A stretch of 9,641 nucleotides of DNA from Chromatiales bacterium (GTDB lineage: Bacteria; Pseudomonadota; Gammaproteobacteria; SZUA-152), in assembly GCA_026999335.1 (NCBI GenBank), contig JALTPW010000641.1, forward strand, positions 1 to 9,641. Direction: 5' to 3'. This document shows positions 1 to 7,300 of this stretch, piece by piece. A program made the position numbers and the translations under genes. Numbering within the stretch: position 1 is the first letter of the stretch; each line of letters opens with the position of its first letter. Under the pieces are notes generated by a model. That model was not told the DNA's origin. It made no database searches and saw only the letters and a program-made list of their open reading frames with translations.

Positions 1-11
1 TCATTGCGAGC

Positions 12-206
12 ATGTTAACGGCCTGGTCATTGATCAAAGCCAAACCGATACTGCTATTGGTCATTTCATTGCTGTCTTTTTTCCCCGTTGGGCTTTATTT
101 TATCGGGGGGAATTCATTATCTTATTACGTATTACTCGGCATCTCTTATCTGAGCCTGATCGCTGTATCCCTTGGGTTATTGTTATTTTCAAAACCAATA
201 ACATAA
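12..206 (+). CDS. Small two-helix membrane protein, or C-terminal end of a longer one
   Basis: An open frame of 64 codons from an ATG to TAA. The reading frame stays open back to the left edge, so the true start may lie outside the window. The protein is strongly hydrophobic: one membrane helix at about residues 13-33 (after the basic stretch SLIKAKP) and a second at about residues 37-59, joined by a short GGNS turn. No catalytic or binding motif is visible and I do not recognise a named family. The stop codon lies 4 bases before the terminal repeat of an ISL3-type element, so the insertion landed just downstream of the gene, or removed a little of its 3' flank, without cutting the visible frame. 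Its AT content is clearly higher than that of the rsfS-to-nit genes. No function can be assigned. Confidence 0.5.
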   Translation: MLTAWSLIKAKPILLLVISLLSFFPVGLYFIGGNSLSYYVLLGISYLSLIAVSLGLLLFSKPIT

Positions 207-210
207 AAAA

Positions 211-235
211 GGCTCCTCGCTGTTTCAAGTGGGTA
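211..235 (-). repeat. Terminal inverted repeat of an ISL3-family element
   Basis: The sequence starts GGCTCCTCGCTG and runs into the transposase stop codon (TGA on the minus strand at 225-227). ISL3-family elements typically begin with GGCTC and end their transposase almost inside the terminal repeat, as here. The eight bases just outside (203-210) are all A or T, matching the AT-rich 8-bp targets this family prefers. No matching second end is seen in the window, so the element is decayed. Confidence 0.6.
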
Positions 236-466
236 GATCGAACGCCAGTTTTTCGCCAAAATTAAGGTAGGCCATCGCAATAAAGTTTCGATGGCTTCTG
301 TAGCCCCGGGCCCTGCTCTTTGCGGCTTGGATCAGACTATTCATTCCCTCACGAAGCACATTGGTTAAGTGGCTGTCAAACCACTCAAAACCCCATCCCA
401 CTGTCGCTTAATGGTTCTCGCAGCCTCAATCATTGGCTCAAGACGACTATGAGTAACCCAGCAAGC
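225..466 (-). pseudogene. ISL3-family transposase, C-terminal remnant with a frameshift
   Basis: Only about 80 residues of a transposase of roughly 400 residues remain. Read on the minus strand, one frame gives CWVTHSRLEPMIEAARTIKR followed by QWDGVL (about 466-386). A second frame then gives WFDSHLTNVLREGMNSLIQA and continues through ARGYRSH to FDLPT and a TGA stop at 225-227. The two join in the order expected for ISL3 transposases (HSRLEP, IKRxWDGVL, WFDS, N/G-LIQAAKxxARGYR). The break at 384-385 is explained by loss of a single base. The missing N-terminus includes most of the DDE catalytic region, so the product would be inactive. Upstream of about 466 the similarity fades. Confidence 0.75.
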
Positions 467-1110
467 ACGGGGGTCACTGCTTGATCTTGCACACCTGCTA
501 CTACATTCGTTCCATTGTGGCACGACAACTACGATTAGGGTTTGCCGGTGGTCTTCAGAACAGCAACCGTGCCACCCATGTGAGTCATGTCGGCCACAGC
601 CTCTGATCCTCGAAGCCCTTGCCGGCCAAGGCAGTACCACCTACAGCAATGGTTTTTCCCTGCACGCCCTCGGTACCCACGGCTGGGCCTGCCCCCCCCC
701 AAAAAAAACCACATGGACGGCCCGCAAGATGGTTTCAACTGGGCCCTGATGGCCGCCAACCTCGTCCTGGAACACGAACTGTTGCCCGGGGGACTGTTGA
801 CCCAGTCCGGCAAATTGAGCGGATAGACAGGATTCAGAAGAGAAAACTGCACGGTGTGCCAAACAAATGGGCGGTCAAAGGCCCAAATAAAAGTTAATAT
901 ACCGCTTCGAACGGCCACGAACTAAAGCTCCTGGCTTTCCCCCGGGAGTACTTGCTTGTTAATGATGGCCTCTGCACAACCTGACTCGGGCCATCGCAAG
1001 GTGACTTCACTGTCGTATGAAGGTGGTTTGTCCTTCTCAAGCAAGCGCGGCGGCAGCCCTTGCCTGGCCGCAAGCAATGATTAGAAATGCCTCTAAAAAG
1101 AGAGAAGTGA
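467..1110. other. Gene-free region between the ISL3 remnant and rsfS
   Basis: No intact recognisable gene is present. The stretch holds several overlapping short frames on both strands, none with a convincing ribosome binding site or a family I know. A coding-like fragment lies on the minus strand at 535-690 and is listed separately. C9 followed directly by A8 lies at 692-708. On the plus strand a frame ending at 826 reads GFNWALMAANLVLEHELLPG before a stop. On the minus strand, about 922-1072, an open stretch ends in GESQEL and a stop. These look like decayed pieces of other genes or elements. The usual upstream neighbour of rsfS, nadD, is not here. A weak promoter for rsfS could lie at 1060-1087 but I could not support it. 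Confidence 0.5.
535..690 (-). pseudogene. Possible decayed gene fragment, unrecognised
   Basis: Read on the minus strand, one frame gives EGVQGKTIAVGGTALAGKGF then ED. A neighbouring frame then gives EAVADMTHMGGTVAVLKTTG then KP and a TAA stop at 535-537. Joining them needs a single-base change near 600. The composition (Gly, Ala, Val, Thr, regular spacing) looks more protein-like than the other frames, but I cannot name a family. The upstream end runs into the homopolymer tract at 692-708. It could instead be chance open sequence: the plus strand is also open over part of this stretch. Treat as a weak call. Confidence 0.25.
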
Positions 1111-1467
1111 ATGAAGACTGAAGAACTGACCACATTGGTGATGGGTGCCCTTGATGACCTCAAGGCCATGGATCTGCACGTCATCGACGTGCGTGACAAG
1201 ACCAGCATTACCGACGTGATGGTGATCGCCACCGGTACCTCCTCCCGGCACGTCAAGTCGCTGGGCGGCAACGTGGTACTGAAGGCCAAGAAGGCCGGCC
1301 AACAGCCCTTGGGCGAAGAAGGCCTCGACGCCGGTGAGTGGGCGCTCATCGACCTCGGTGACGTGGTGGTGCACGTGATGCAGCCCGAGGTGCGGGATTT
1401 CTATCAACTGGAAAAGCTCTGGGAGACGGACGAGCAGTCCGCCGACGAAGCCAGTCAGACCGGCTAG
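1111..1467 (+). CDS. rsfS: Ribosome silencing factor RsfS
   Basis: RsfS (formerly YbeB, Iojap/DUF143 family) binds ribosomal protein uL14 on the 50S subunit and blocks joining to 30S, lowering translation when nutrients are short. The product is 118 residues, slightly longer than the usual 105 or so because of an acidic, polar C-terminal tail after residue 107. Family signatures are clear: SITDVMVIATGTSSRHVKSL (about 30-49), PLGEEG (about 66-71), then W-ALIDLGDVVVHVMQPE followed by FYQLEKLW near residues 100-107. The start at 1111 is preceded by an AAGAGAGAAG purine tract about 5 bases upstream. rlmH begins 15 bases after the stop, so the two are probably co-transcribed. The region upstream is mobile-element debris rather than nadD, the common partner. 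Confidence 0.95.
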   Translation: MKTEELTTLVMGALDDLKAMDLHVIDVRDKTSITDVMVIATGTSSRHVKSLGGNVVLKAKKAGQQPLGEEGLDAGEWALIDLGDVVVHVMQPEVRDFYQLEKLWETDEQSADEASQTG

Positions 1468-1482
1468 CTGCAGAACGCGGCT

Positions 1483-1950
1483 ATGCGCATCTACCTCATC
1501 GCCGTGGGCAGCAGAATGCCCGACTGGGTGACGCAGGGTTTTGGGGAATATGCCCGCCGTCTGCCGACCGACTGTGCCTTGCAACTGGTGGAGATCGCGG
1601 CCGGCAGGCGCGGTAAGAATGCCGATATCGCACGCATTACCCGTGACGAGGGTGAGCGCAGCCTGGCCGCCATTCCCAACGGTGCGCTGGTGGTGGCGTT
1701 GGATGTGAAGGGCCGGGCCTGGAGTACCGAACAGCTGTCTCAGCAGCTCGATGGCTGGCTGCACGACGGCCGCGATATTGCCTTGTTGGTGGGCGGCCCT
1801 GAGGGGCTGGCGCCAGAATGCCTGGCGCGTGCAGAACAGCGCTGGTCGTTGTCGCCGCTAACCCTGCCTCATCCGCTGGTGCGCATCGTCGTCGCCGAAC
1901 AGCTCTATCGAGCCTGGAGTATTCTCAATGGCCATCCCTATCACCGCTGA
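1483..1950 (+). CDS. rlmH: 23S rRNA (pseudouridine1915-N3)-methyltransferase RlmH
   Basis: RlmH methylates N3 of pseudouridine 1915 in helix 69 of 23S rRNA, using S-adenosylmethionine, on assembled 70S ribosomes. The protein is 155 residues, exactly the usual length. It belongs to the SPOUT class, whose C-terminal trefoil knot binds the cofactor. The knot motifs are visible: LLVGGPEGL at residues 101-109, LTLPHPLVRIVVAEQLYRAW at about 126-145, and the terminal NGHPYHR (149-155), which supplies residues at the active site of the dimer. The ATG at 1483 fits the conserved N-terminus MRIYLIAVGS, although no strong ribosome binding site is seen, which suggests coupling to rsfS 15 bases upstream. 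maf starts 6 bases after the stop. Confidence 0.97.
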   Translation: MRIYLIAVGSRMPDWVTQGFGEYARRLPTDCALQLVEIAAGRRGKNADIARITRDEGERSLAAIPNGALVVALDVKGRAWSTEQLSQQLDGWLHDGRDIALLVGGPEGLAPECLARAEQRWSLSPLTLPHPLVRIVVAEQLYRAWSILNGHPYHR

Positions 1951-1956
1951 CCTGCC

Positions 1957-2610
1957 GTGGTGAGCCTGCCGGACATCTATCTCGCTTCGTCCTCGCCGCG
2001 CCGCCGTGAGCTGCTGGATCAACTTGGCGTTCGCTTCGCCGTAGTGGCGCAGGATGTGCCGGAACATTATGCGTCCGACGAGACGCCCGAGGCCTATGTG
2101 CAGCGCTTGGCGCTGGAAAAGGCGCAGGCGGGGCGGCACCGTTTGCCCATTGATACTCACTGCCCTGTGCTGGGGGCCGACACGGCGGTCATCGTGGATG
2201 ACACGGTGCTGGGTAAACCGGCCGACCGTGAGGCGGCGCTGGCCATGTTGGCGATGCTGTCCGGGCGCGCGCACCGGGTATTGTCGGCGGTGGCCGTGGT
2301 GGATGATAGGGTCAGTGATGTGACCGATAAGGAAGAACTCTGGCAAAGAGTAGGGCAATATAGGGTGTCAGTGCGCCTCAGCGAGAGCCGGGTGTGGTTT
2401 CGTCGCATCGACGAGTGGGAGCGTGAGGCTTACTGGGCCAGTGGCGAGCCGGCCGACAAGGCGGGGGCTTATGCCATTCAGGGCCTTGGCGCCATGTTCG
2501 TCGAACGGCTGGAAGGCAGCTATTCCGGTGTCATGGGCCTGCCGCTGTTCGAGACCGCCGAACTGTTGCGGGCCTGTGGCGTCCAACGGCTGCCCGTTTT
2601 GGAAAACTGA
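1957..2610 (+). CDS. maf: Maf-family nucleotide pyrophosphatase (YhdE type)
   Basis: Maf proteins hydrolyse nucleoside triphosphates, including dTTP/UTP and modified pyrimidines, to monophosphates and pyrophosphate, and are linked to house-cleaning and septum control. The GTG at 1957 places the hallmark IYLASSSPRRRELL at residues 7-20; a second GTG at 1960 is an equally possible start. Other motifs are LGADTAVIVDD (72-82, with the likely catalytic Asp75), GKPADREAALAML, SGRAHRVLSAV, and WASGEPADKAGAYAIQG (160-176) followed by GSYSGVMGLPL. The sequence best fits the YhdE (dTTP/UTP) branch. At 217 residues it is about 20 longer than E. coli YhdE. The excess is concentrated at about residues 119-136, between the AVAVVDD strand and LSESRVWF, and looks like an in-frame insertion. 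All family motifs remain intact, so it is probably functional. It lies 6 bases after rlmH. Confidence 0.92.
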   Translation: MVSLPDIYLASSSPRRRELLDQLGVRFAVVAQDVPEHYASDETPEAYVQRLALEKAQAGRHRLPIDTHCPVLGADTAVIVDDTVLGKPADREAALAMLAMLSGRAHRVLSAVAVVDDRVSDVTDKEELWQRVGQYRVSVRLSESRVWFRRIDEWEREAYWASGEPADKAGAYAIQGLGAMFVERLEGSYSGVMGLPLFETAELLRACGVQRLPVLEN

Positions 2611-2614
2611 ATGA

Positions 2615-2828
2615 TTCACCACAGAGGTGCAGAGAATACAACTGGTGAGTCGGGAAGGAATGTTGGCCGCAAATACACGCCAATGAACGCAAAGATTGAC
2701 GATGTCGCCCATTCTTCGCGAATCAAAGATCATCGATTTTGATCGCCGCATTCAAATACGTGCACGAAACAACATCAATATATTTGCGGACATGTTTTTT
2801 CAGTCTTTCTCCGTGCCGCTGCGGTGAA
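2615..2828. repeat. Imperfect palindromic intergenic element between maf and rng
   Basis: The ends are inverted copies of each other. The left end at 2615-2636 begins TTCACCACAGAGGTGC, and the right end at 2807-2828, read on the minus strand, begins TTCACCGCAGCGGCAC; 17 of 22 positions agree. Inside, CCGCAAATA at 2667-2675 has a perfect inverted match (TATTTGCGG) at 2781-2789. The unit is about 214 bases, carries no gene, and fills nearly the whole maf-rng gap. TTCACC-CAG-GG ends with an inner CCGCAAAT-AACGC tract resemble dispersed intergenic repeats I know from many proteobacteria, but I cannot name the family. No clear target duplication is seen. Confidence 0.6.
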
Positions 2829-2844
2829 ATAATCGAAGCACTAC

Positions 2845-2850
2845 AAGGAT
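2845..2850 (+). promoter_or_regulatory. Ribosome binding site of rng
   Basis: AAGGAT lies 12 bases before the ATG at 2863. It is a moderate Shine-Dalgarno match at somewhat long spacing and supports this start, which also gives the conserved short RNase G N-terminus (SEEILINVTPRETRVA). Confidence 0.5.
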
Positions 2851-2862
2851 ATTACGCAAGCA

Positions 2863-4317
2863 ATGAGCGAAGAGATTTTGATCAATGTCACCCCGCGCGA
2901 GACCCGTGTGGCGATGGTGGAAAACGGCATGTTGCAAGAGGTGTTCATCGAACGCGTCAGTCGCCTGGGCCTGGTGGGCAACATCTACAAGGGCAAGATT
3001 CAGCGCGTGCTGCCGGGTATGCAGGCGGCCTTCGTCGATATCGGCCTGGAGCGCACCGCCTTTCTGCATGCCTCGGATATTGTGACGGAAAATGGTGCCG
3101 AGAAAAATGGCGACAACATTATGCAGTTGGTGCATCAGGGGCAGGAAATCCTCGTCCAGGTGGTGAAAGACCCCCTCGGCACCAAGGGTGCACGCTTGAC
3201 CACCCACCTGTCCATCGCAGCACGGTTTTTGGTCTTCATGCCGGGGCAGGAACATATCGGCGTGTCGCAGAAGATCGAAGGTGAGGAAGAGCGCCTGCAC
3301 CTGCGCGAAATTGTCACCGAACTGGTGAAAGAGATCGGTCAGGGCGGTTACATCGTGCGCACCGTGGCCGAGCGCATGAGCGAGGCTGAACTACGATCCG
3401 ATATGGCGTTTTTACACAAGATGTGGGCGGAAATCCAGGAGCGCGCGGTAACCCTGCCGGGGGGGGCGTTGGTGCATGAAGATTTACGTCTGCTGATGCG
3501 CACTATGCGTGACCAAGTGGGTGCAGAGGTGGAAAAGGTGCGCATCGACTCGCGCGAAAATTATGACAAAGTGATGAAGTTTGCCAGCAAATTCATCCCT
3601 GAGCTGGCGCCGCGCATCGAATATTATCCGGGTGAACGGCCCATTTTCGATCTCTACAACATCGAGGACGAGATTCAAAAGGCGTTGGGGCGCAAGGTGC
3701 AGCTCAAGTCCGGCGGTTACCTGATTATCGATCAGACCGAGGCCATGACGACGATCGATGTCAACACCGGCGCCTTTGTCGGCCACCGTAATCTGGAAGA
3801 GACCATCTTCAAGACCAACCTCGAGGCCACCCAGGCCATCGCCCGTCAGCTGCGGCTACGCAATCTGGGCGGTATCATCATTCTCGACTTTATCGACATG
3901 TCCGAGCCGGAACACCGGGCGCAGGTGATGCGTGCGCTGGATCGGAGCCTGGAACGGGATCGCGCCAAGAGTCATATCTGTGAAGTGTCCGGATTGGGGC
4001 TGGTGGAAATGACACGTAAGCGTACCCGTGAAAGTCTGGAGCATGTGCTGTGCGAAGCCTGCCCCACCTGCGAGGGACGCGGTTCGGTGCGTACCGCAGA
4101 AACCGTGTGTTATGAAATATTCCGCGAGCTGTTGCGCGAGGCGCGCCAGTTTGATGCGCAACAGTTTCTGGTGCTTGCCGCGCAGGAAGTGGTGGACATT
4201 ATGCTGGATGAGGAATCCACCAGTGTCGCCGAGCTGGAAGAGTTTATCGGTAAACCCATCCGCTTCCAGGTCGAAACACTGTATACCCAGGAACAGTTCG
4301 ATGTGGTGTTGCTGTAA
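2863..4317 (+). CDS. rng: Ribonuclease G
   Basis: RNase G is the short paralogue of RNase E. It is a 5'-end-sensing endonuclease that matures the 5' end of 16S rRNA and degrades some mRNAs. The product is 484 residues, close to E. coli RNase G (489), and lacks the long C-terminal scaffold of RNase E. The S1 RNA-binding domain starts near residue 38 with GNIYKGKIQRVLPGMQAAFV and continues to ERTAFLHASD. The catalytic DNase I-like part has EAMTTIDVNTG with Asp299 and GGIIILDFIDM with Asp342, the two metal-binding acidic residues (RNase E Asp303 and Asp346). The zinc-link motif CPTC (Cys400, Cys403) is present, followed by EGRGSV. All key residues are in place. yhdP starts 27 bases downstream. 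The gap to maf upstream holds a repeat element, so rng may have its own promoter. Confidence 0.96.
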   Translation: MSEEILINVTPRETRVAMVENGMLQEVFIERVSRLGLVGNIYKGKIQRVLPGMQAAFVDIGLERTAFLHASDIVTENGAEKNGDNIMQLVHQGQEILVQVVKDPLGTKGARLTTHLSIAARFLVFMPGQEHIGVSQKIEGEEERLHLREIVTELVKEIGQGGYIVRTVAERMSEAELRSDMAFLHKMWAEIQERAVTLPGGALVHEDLRLLMRTMRDQVGAEVEKVRIDSRENYDKVMKFASKFIPELAPRIEYYPGERPIFDLYNIEDEIQKALGRKVQLKSGGYLIIDQTEAMTTIDVNTGAFVGHRNLEETIFKTNLEATQAIARQLRLRNLGGIIILDFIDMSEPEHRAQVMRALDRSLERDRAKSHICEVSGLGLVEMTRKRTRESLEHVLCEACPTCEGRGSVRTAETVCYEIFRELLREARQFDAQQFLVLAAQEVVDIMLDEESTSVAELEEFIGKPIRFQVETLYTQEQFDVVLL

Positions 4318-4344
4318 ATCAGTCAGGGTATCTGTCATCGTACT

Positions 4345-7300
4345 GTGAACACTCTACTGTCTATTCTTCGTTATACCTGGGTTACCACTTGGTATGCCAT
4401 TGCTGCAAGCGTGGTACTTCTGGCCGTGTTGTTCAGCGGCATGCGTCTGTTGCTGCCTTATGCCGTGGATTATCGCGGCGAAATCCAGAACGAATTGTCC
4501 CGTTATATCGGCCAGCCCGTGAATATCGATACGCTGGATGCGGAATGGCAGGGTCTGGAACCTTCACTGGTGTTGAAAAATGTCACACTGCTGGATGCTG
4601 GTGGTGAGATGGCGGTACTGCAGTTGCAGAAAATTCGCCTCGGTCTGGACTGGCTGGCGTCCCTTGCCCTGCGGGAGGTGGTGTTCAGTGGTATTACCCT
4701 GGTCGGCCTTGACCTGACACTGACCAAGTTTGTCGACGGTCATGTTGCCCTGCAGGGTTTGATGGACAGGGGCGGCAATCAGGATTTGGGTGCGCTGACG
4801 GGCTGGTTGTTCTCCCAGGGTGAACTGCGTATCGAGGACAGTAATCTCACCTGGATAGATCAACGTCTGGCAAATTCGCCCAAGCTTCAACTGGCGGATG
4901 TCAACATCTTGTTACGTAACGATGGCCAGCAGCACTGGCTCGATGTCTCACTCACATTGCCGGAATATGCCGGTGAGTCGCTGAGCCTATCGGCGGAGAT
5001 GCAGGGCGACCCACTGGCGCCCGCCAAGGGACGAAAAACACGTCTCTATGTCGAGGGCAAGGCGGTCAATTTTGCCGGATTTCTGCCTGAATTGCAGATT
5101 TCGGGTATAGAGACGGGTGTTGAAAGCGCCGATTTTCAATTATGGATGGATTGGCGTAATGGCGAAATACAGAAGGTGCGGGGTACCGCCGAACTGAAGG
5201 CGATCACGCTGGCCGGCGGGCAGGGTGCCGGGCGGGTACGGCACTTTGTGGACAGGCTTGCCGGGCAGATAGACTGGCAGAAAAAGGCTGATGGTTGGCG
5301 TTTCGACGGCGATAATATTGTCTTCATTCGTGGTGATGATTTCTGGTTGCCGAGTCGTGTATCACTATCCTTTCAGCAGGCTGGGTCGCCTGAGGTGCCA
5401 AGTGAAGAGGCGGTGGCCGTGTTGCCCGCGCAGCTGGATCTGGCCGTCAGTTTTTTGCGCCTCGATCGATTGAGCGAGCTGTTACCCTTTTTCCCCAGTG
5501 TCTTGTCTGCGGATGAGGCCGTGGCTGAAAGCGGACAGCAGGTTGAGCAACAGCCGGTACAGCAATTGTTGCAGACCTTGCAGGGCATAAACCCACGTGG
5601 TGAAATCCACGATCTACGGGCGACATGGCAGACGGGGGATGATACGCGTTTGCGAAGCTATGCCCGTTTTGAAAACCTTATCAGCAATGCCTGGAACAGT
5701 ATGCCGCCAGTCAGTGATGCGGCGGGACAACTGTGGCTGAGGGATAGTGCCGGGCAGGTGCTTATCGAACGGGCGGTGCTGGCGGTGAAATTGCCGGATC
5801 TATTTCGCGATCCGCTGCCGCTGGACTATCTCAGCGGTCAGATTGCCTGGCGGACAGGGGCCGACGGTTGGCAGCTGATGGCTCGAAACCTGCGCGCCGG
5901 GAATCCGGACATTGCTACCCGTGTGACGCTGGATTTGCAGAAAACGCTGGATCACCCTTCGCCTTTTATTTCCCTGGTGGGACGTTTTGCCGACGCTGAC
6001 GGCAGTCGGGTATCGCGCTATCTTCCCGTCGGCATCCTCGGCAAGGATACGGTGGACTGGCTGGATTACGCCATCAAGGGTGGCCATGTCAGCACGGGTG
6101 GTGTGATTTTGCACGGTCGTTTGGCGGACTTTCCCTATGATACCGGCAATGGCCATTTCGAGGTGCGTTTTCAGGTTCGGGATGCACAGCTGGACTATGC
6201 CCAGGCGTGGCCAGTGCTATCGGATATTGGCGCCGAAGTGCTGTTCCGGGGGCGCGCGATGGAAATCCATGCCGAGCGTGGCAGGATCTTTCAGTCGGAT
6301 ATCCGTTGGGCAAAGGTCGCCATTGAGGATATGCAGGCCGAGCCGGTGGTTGTCACGGTGCGGGGCGATATCGCCGGGCCAACCCAGGAAAAACTGGACT
6401 ATCTGATTCAGAGTCCACCGTTGCGACAGAAATTTGGCCAGTATCTGGACATTCTGCGGGCGGAAGGCAACAGTCTGCTGAGTTTGGATATGGCCCTGCC
6501 GATACAGAAAATGGAGGACAGCCGGGTCAGTGGCACACTGCGACTGGATGACAATGCCTTGTTCGTTCCGCCTCTGGGTGAGGTGTTGAGCCACGCCCGC
6601 GGCACGTTGCATTTTTCCAGTGACGGCCTGCAGGCCAAGGCGATCAGCGCCGACCTGCTGGGGCAGCCAGTGGTGATGGATATTCTGCGCACGGCCAATG
6701 GTCAGACCCGGTTTCACGCCACGGGGCGTTTCGATGCCGTTGATCTCAGTCGTCGCTATTTGCCGCAGGTGTCTGATCTTCTGCAAGGCGGCAGTGAGTG
6801 GGATGTCAGTCTGGATGTGCCCATGAATGGCCATTCGTCAACGCAGCAGGCCGTTGTGTTGAAAGTAAAAAGCTCCATGCTGGGGGTGGCGGCACGCCTG
6901 CCATCACCGCTGAAAAAGGGTGAGGATGATCTGTTGCCATTGAAGCTGCAGGTGAGTTTTCCGCCGGCGCAAGAGCCTGTGCTACGTCTGGCCTATGGCG
7001 GTTTTCTGTCCGGTATCTTTAAGTTTGGCGAGGGTGGGCCCATGGGGCTGCATCGCGGGGAATTGCGTTTTAGTACGGATGCCGCTGTGTTGCCCGAGCA
7101 GCCCGGTCTACGCGTGGTGGGTTGGCTGGACACCTTTTCCCTGGACGACTGGGGCAGCATTTTGGGGCCTGGCGATGGAAAAGGCGCCGCGTGGTTGCTG
7201 TCCACGGATCTGGCCGTACGCGAGGCCGAAGTCTATGGGCAGAAATTACATAACCTGAAATTGAAGGTGGTGGCGGAGGAATGGTACTGGCAGGTGCAGG

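Noticed and set aside
961..1083. Plus-strand frame starting MMASAQPDS and ending before rsfS
   Set aside because: About 40 codons, no ribosome binding site, no known family, and an open frame exists on the other strand as well.
1060..1087. TTGCCT and TAGAAA spaced 16 bases, upstream of rsfS, as a sigma-70 promoter
   Set aside because: Each box matches only four of six bases and such pairs are common by chance; no supporting feature.
894..1764. Long minus-strand open frames across rsfS and rlmH (up to 223 codons)
   Set aside because: They are antisense shadows of well-conserved genes, His/Gln-rich as expected for reversed GC-rich coding sequence.
2739..3284. 181-codon plus-strand frame overlapping the start of rng
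   Set aside because: It overlaps rng out of frame, has no family motifs, and the rng frame carries all the conserved residues.
5527..5590. Gln-rich patch in YhdP as an inserted domain
   Set aside because: Short and in frame, with no repeat borders; probably a linker in a fast-evolving part of the protein.
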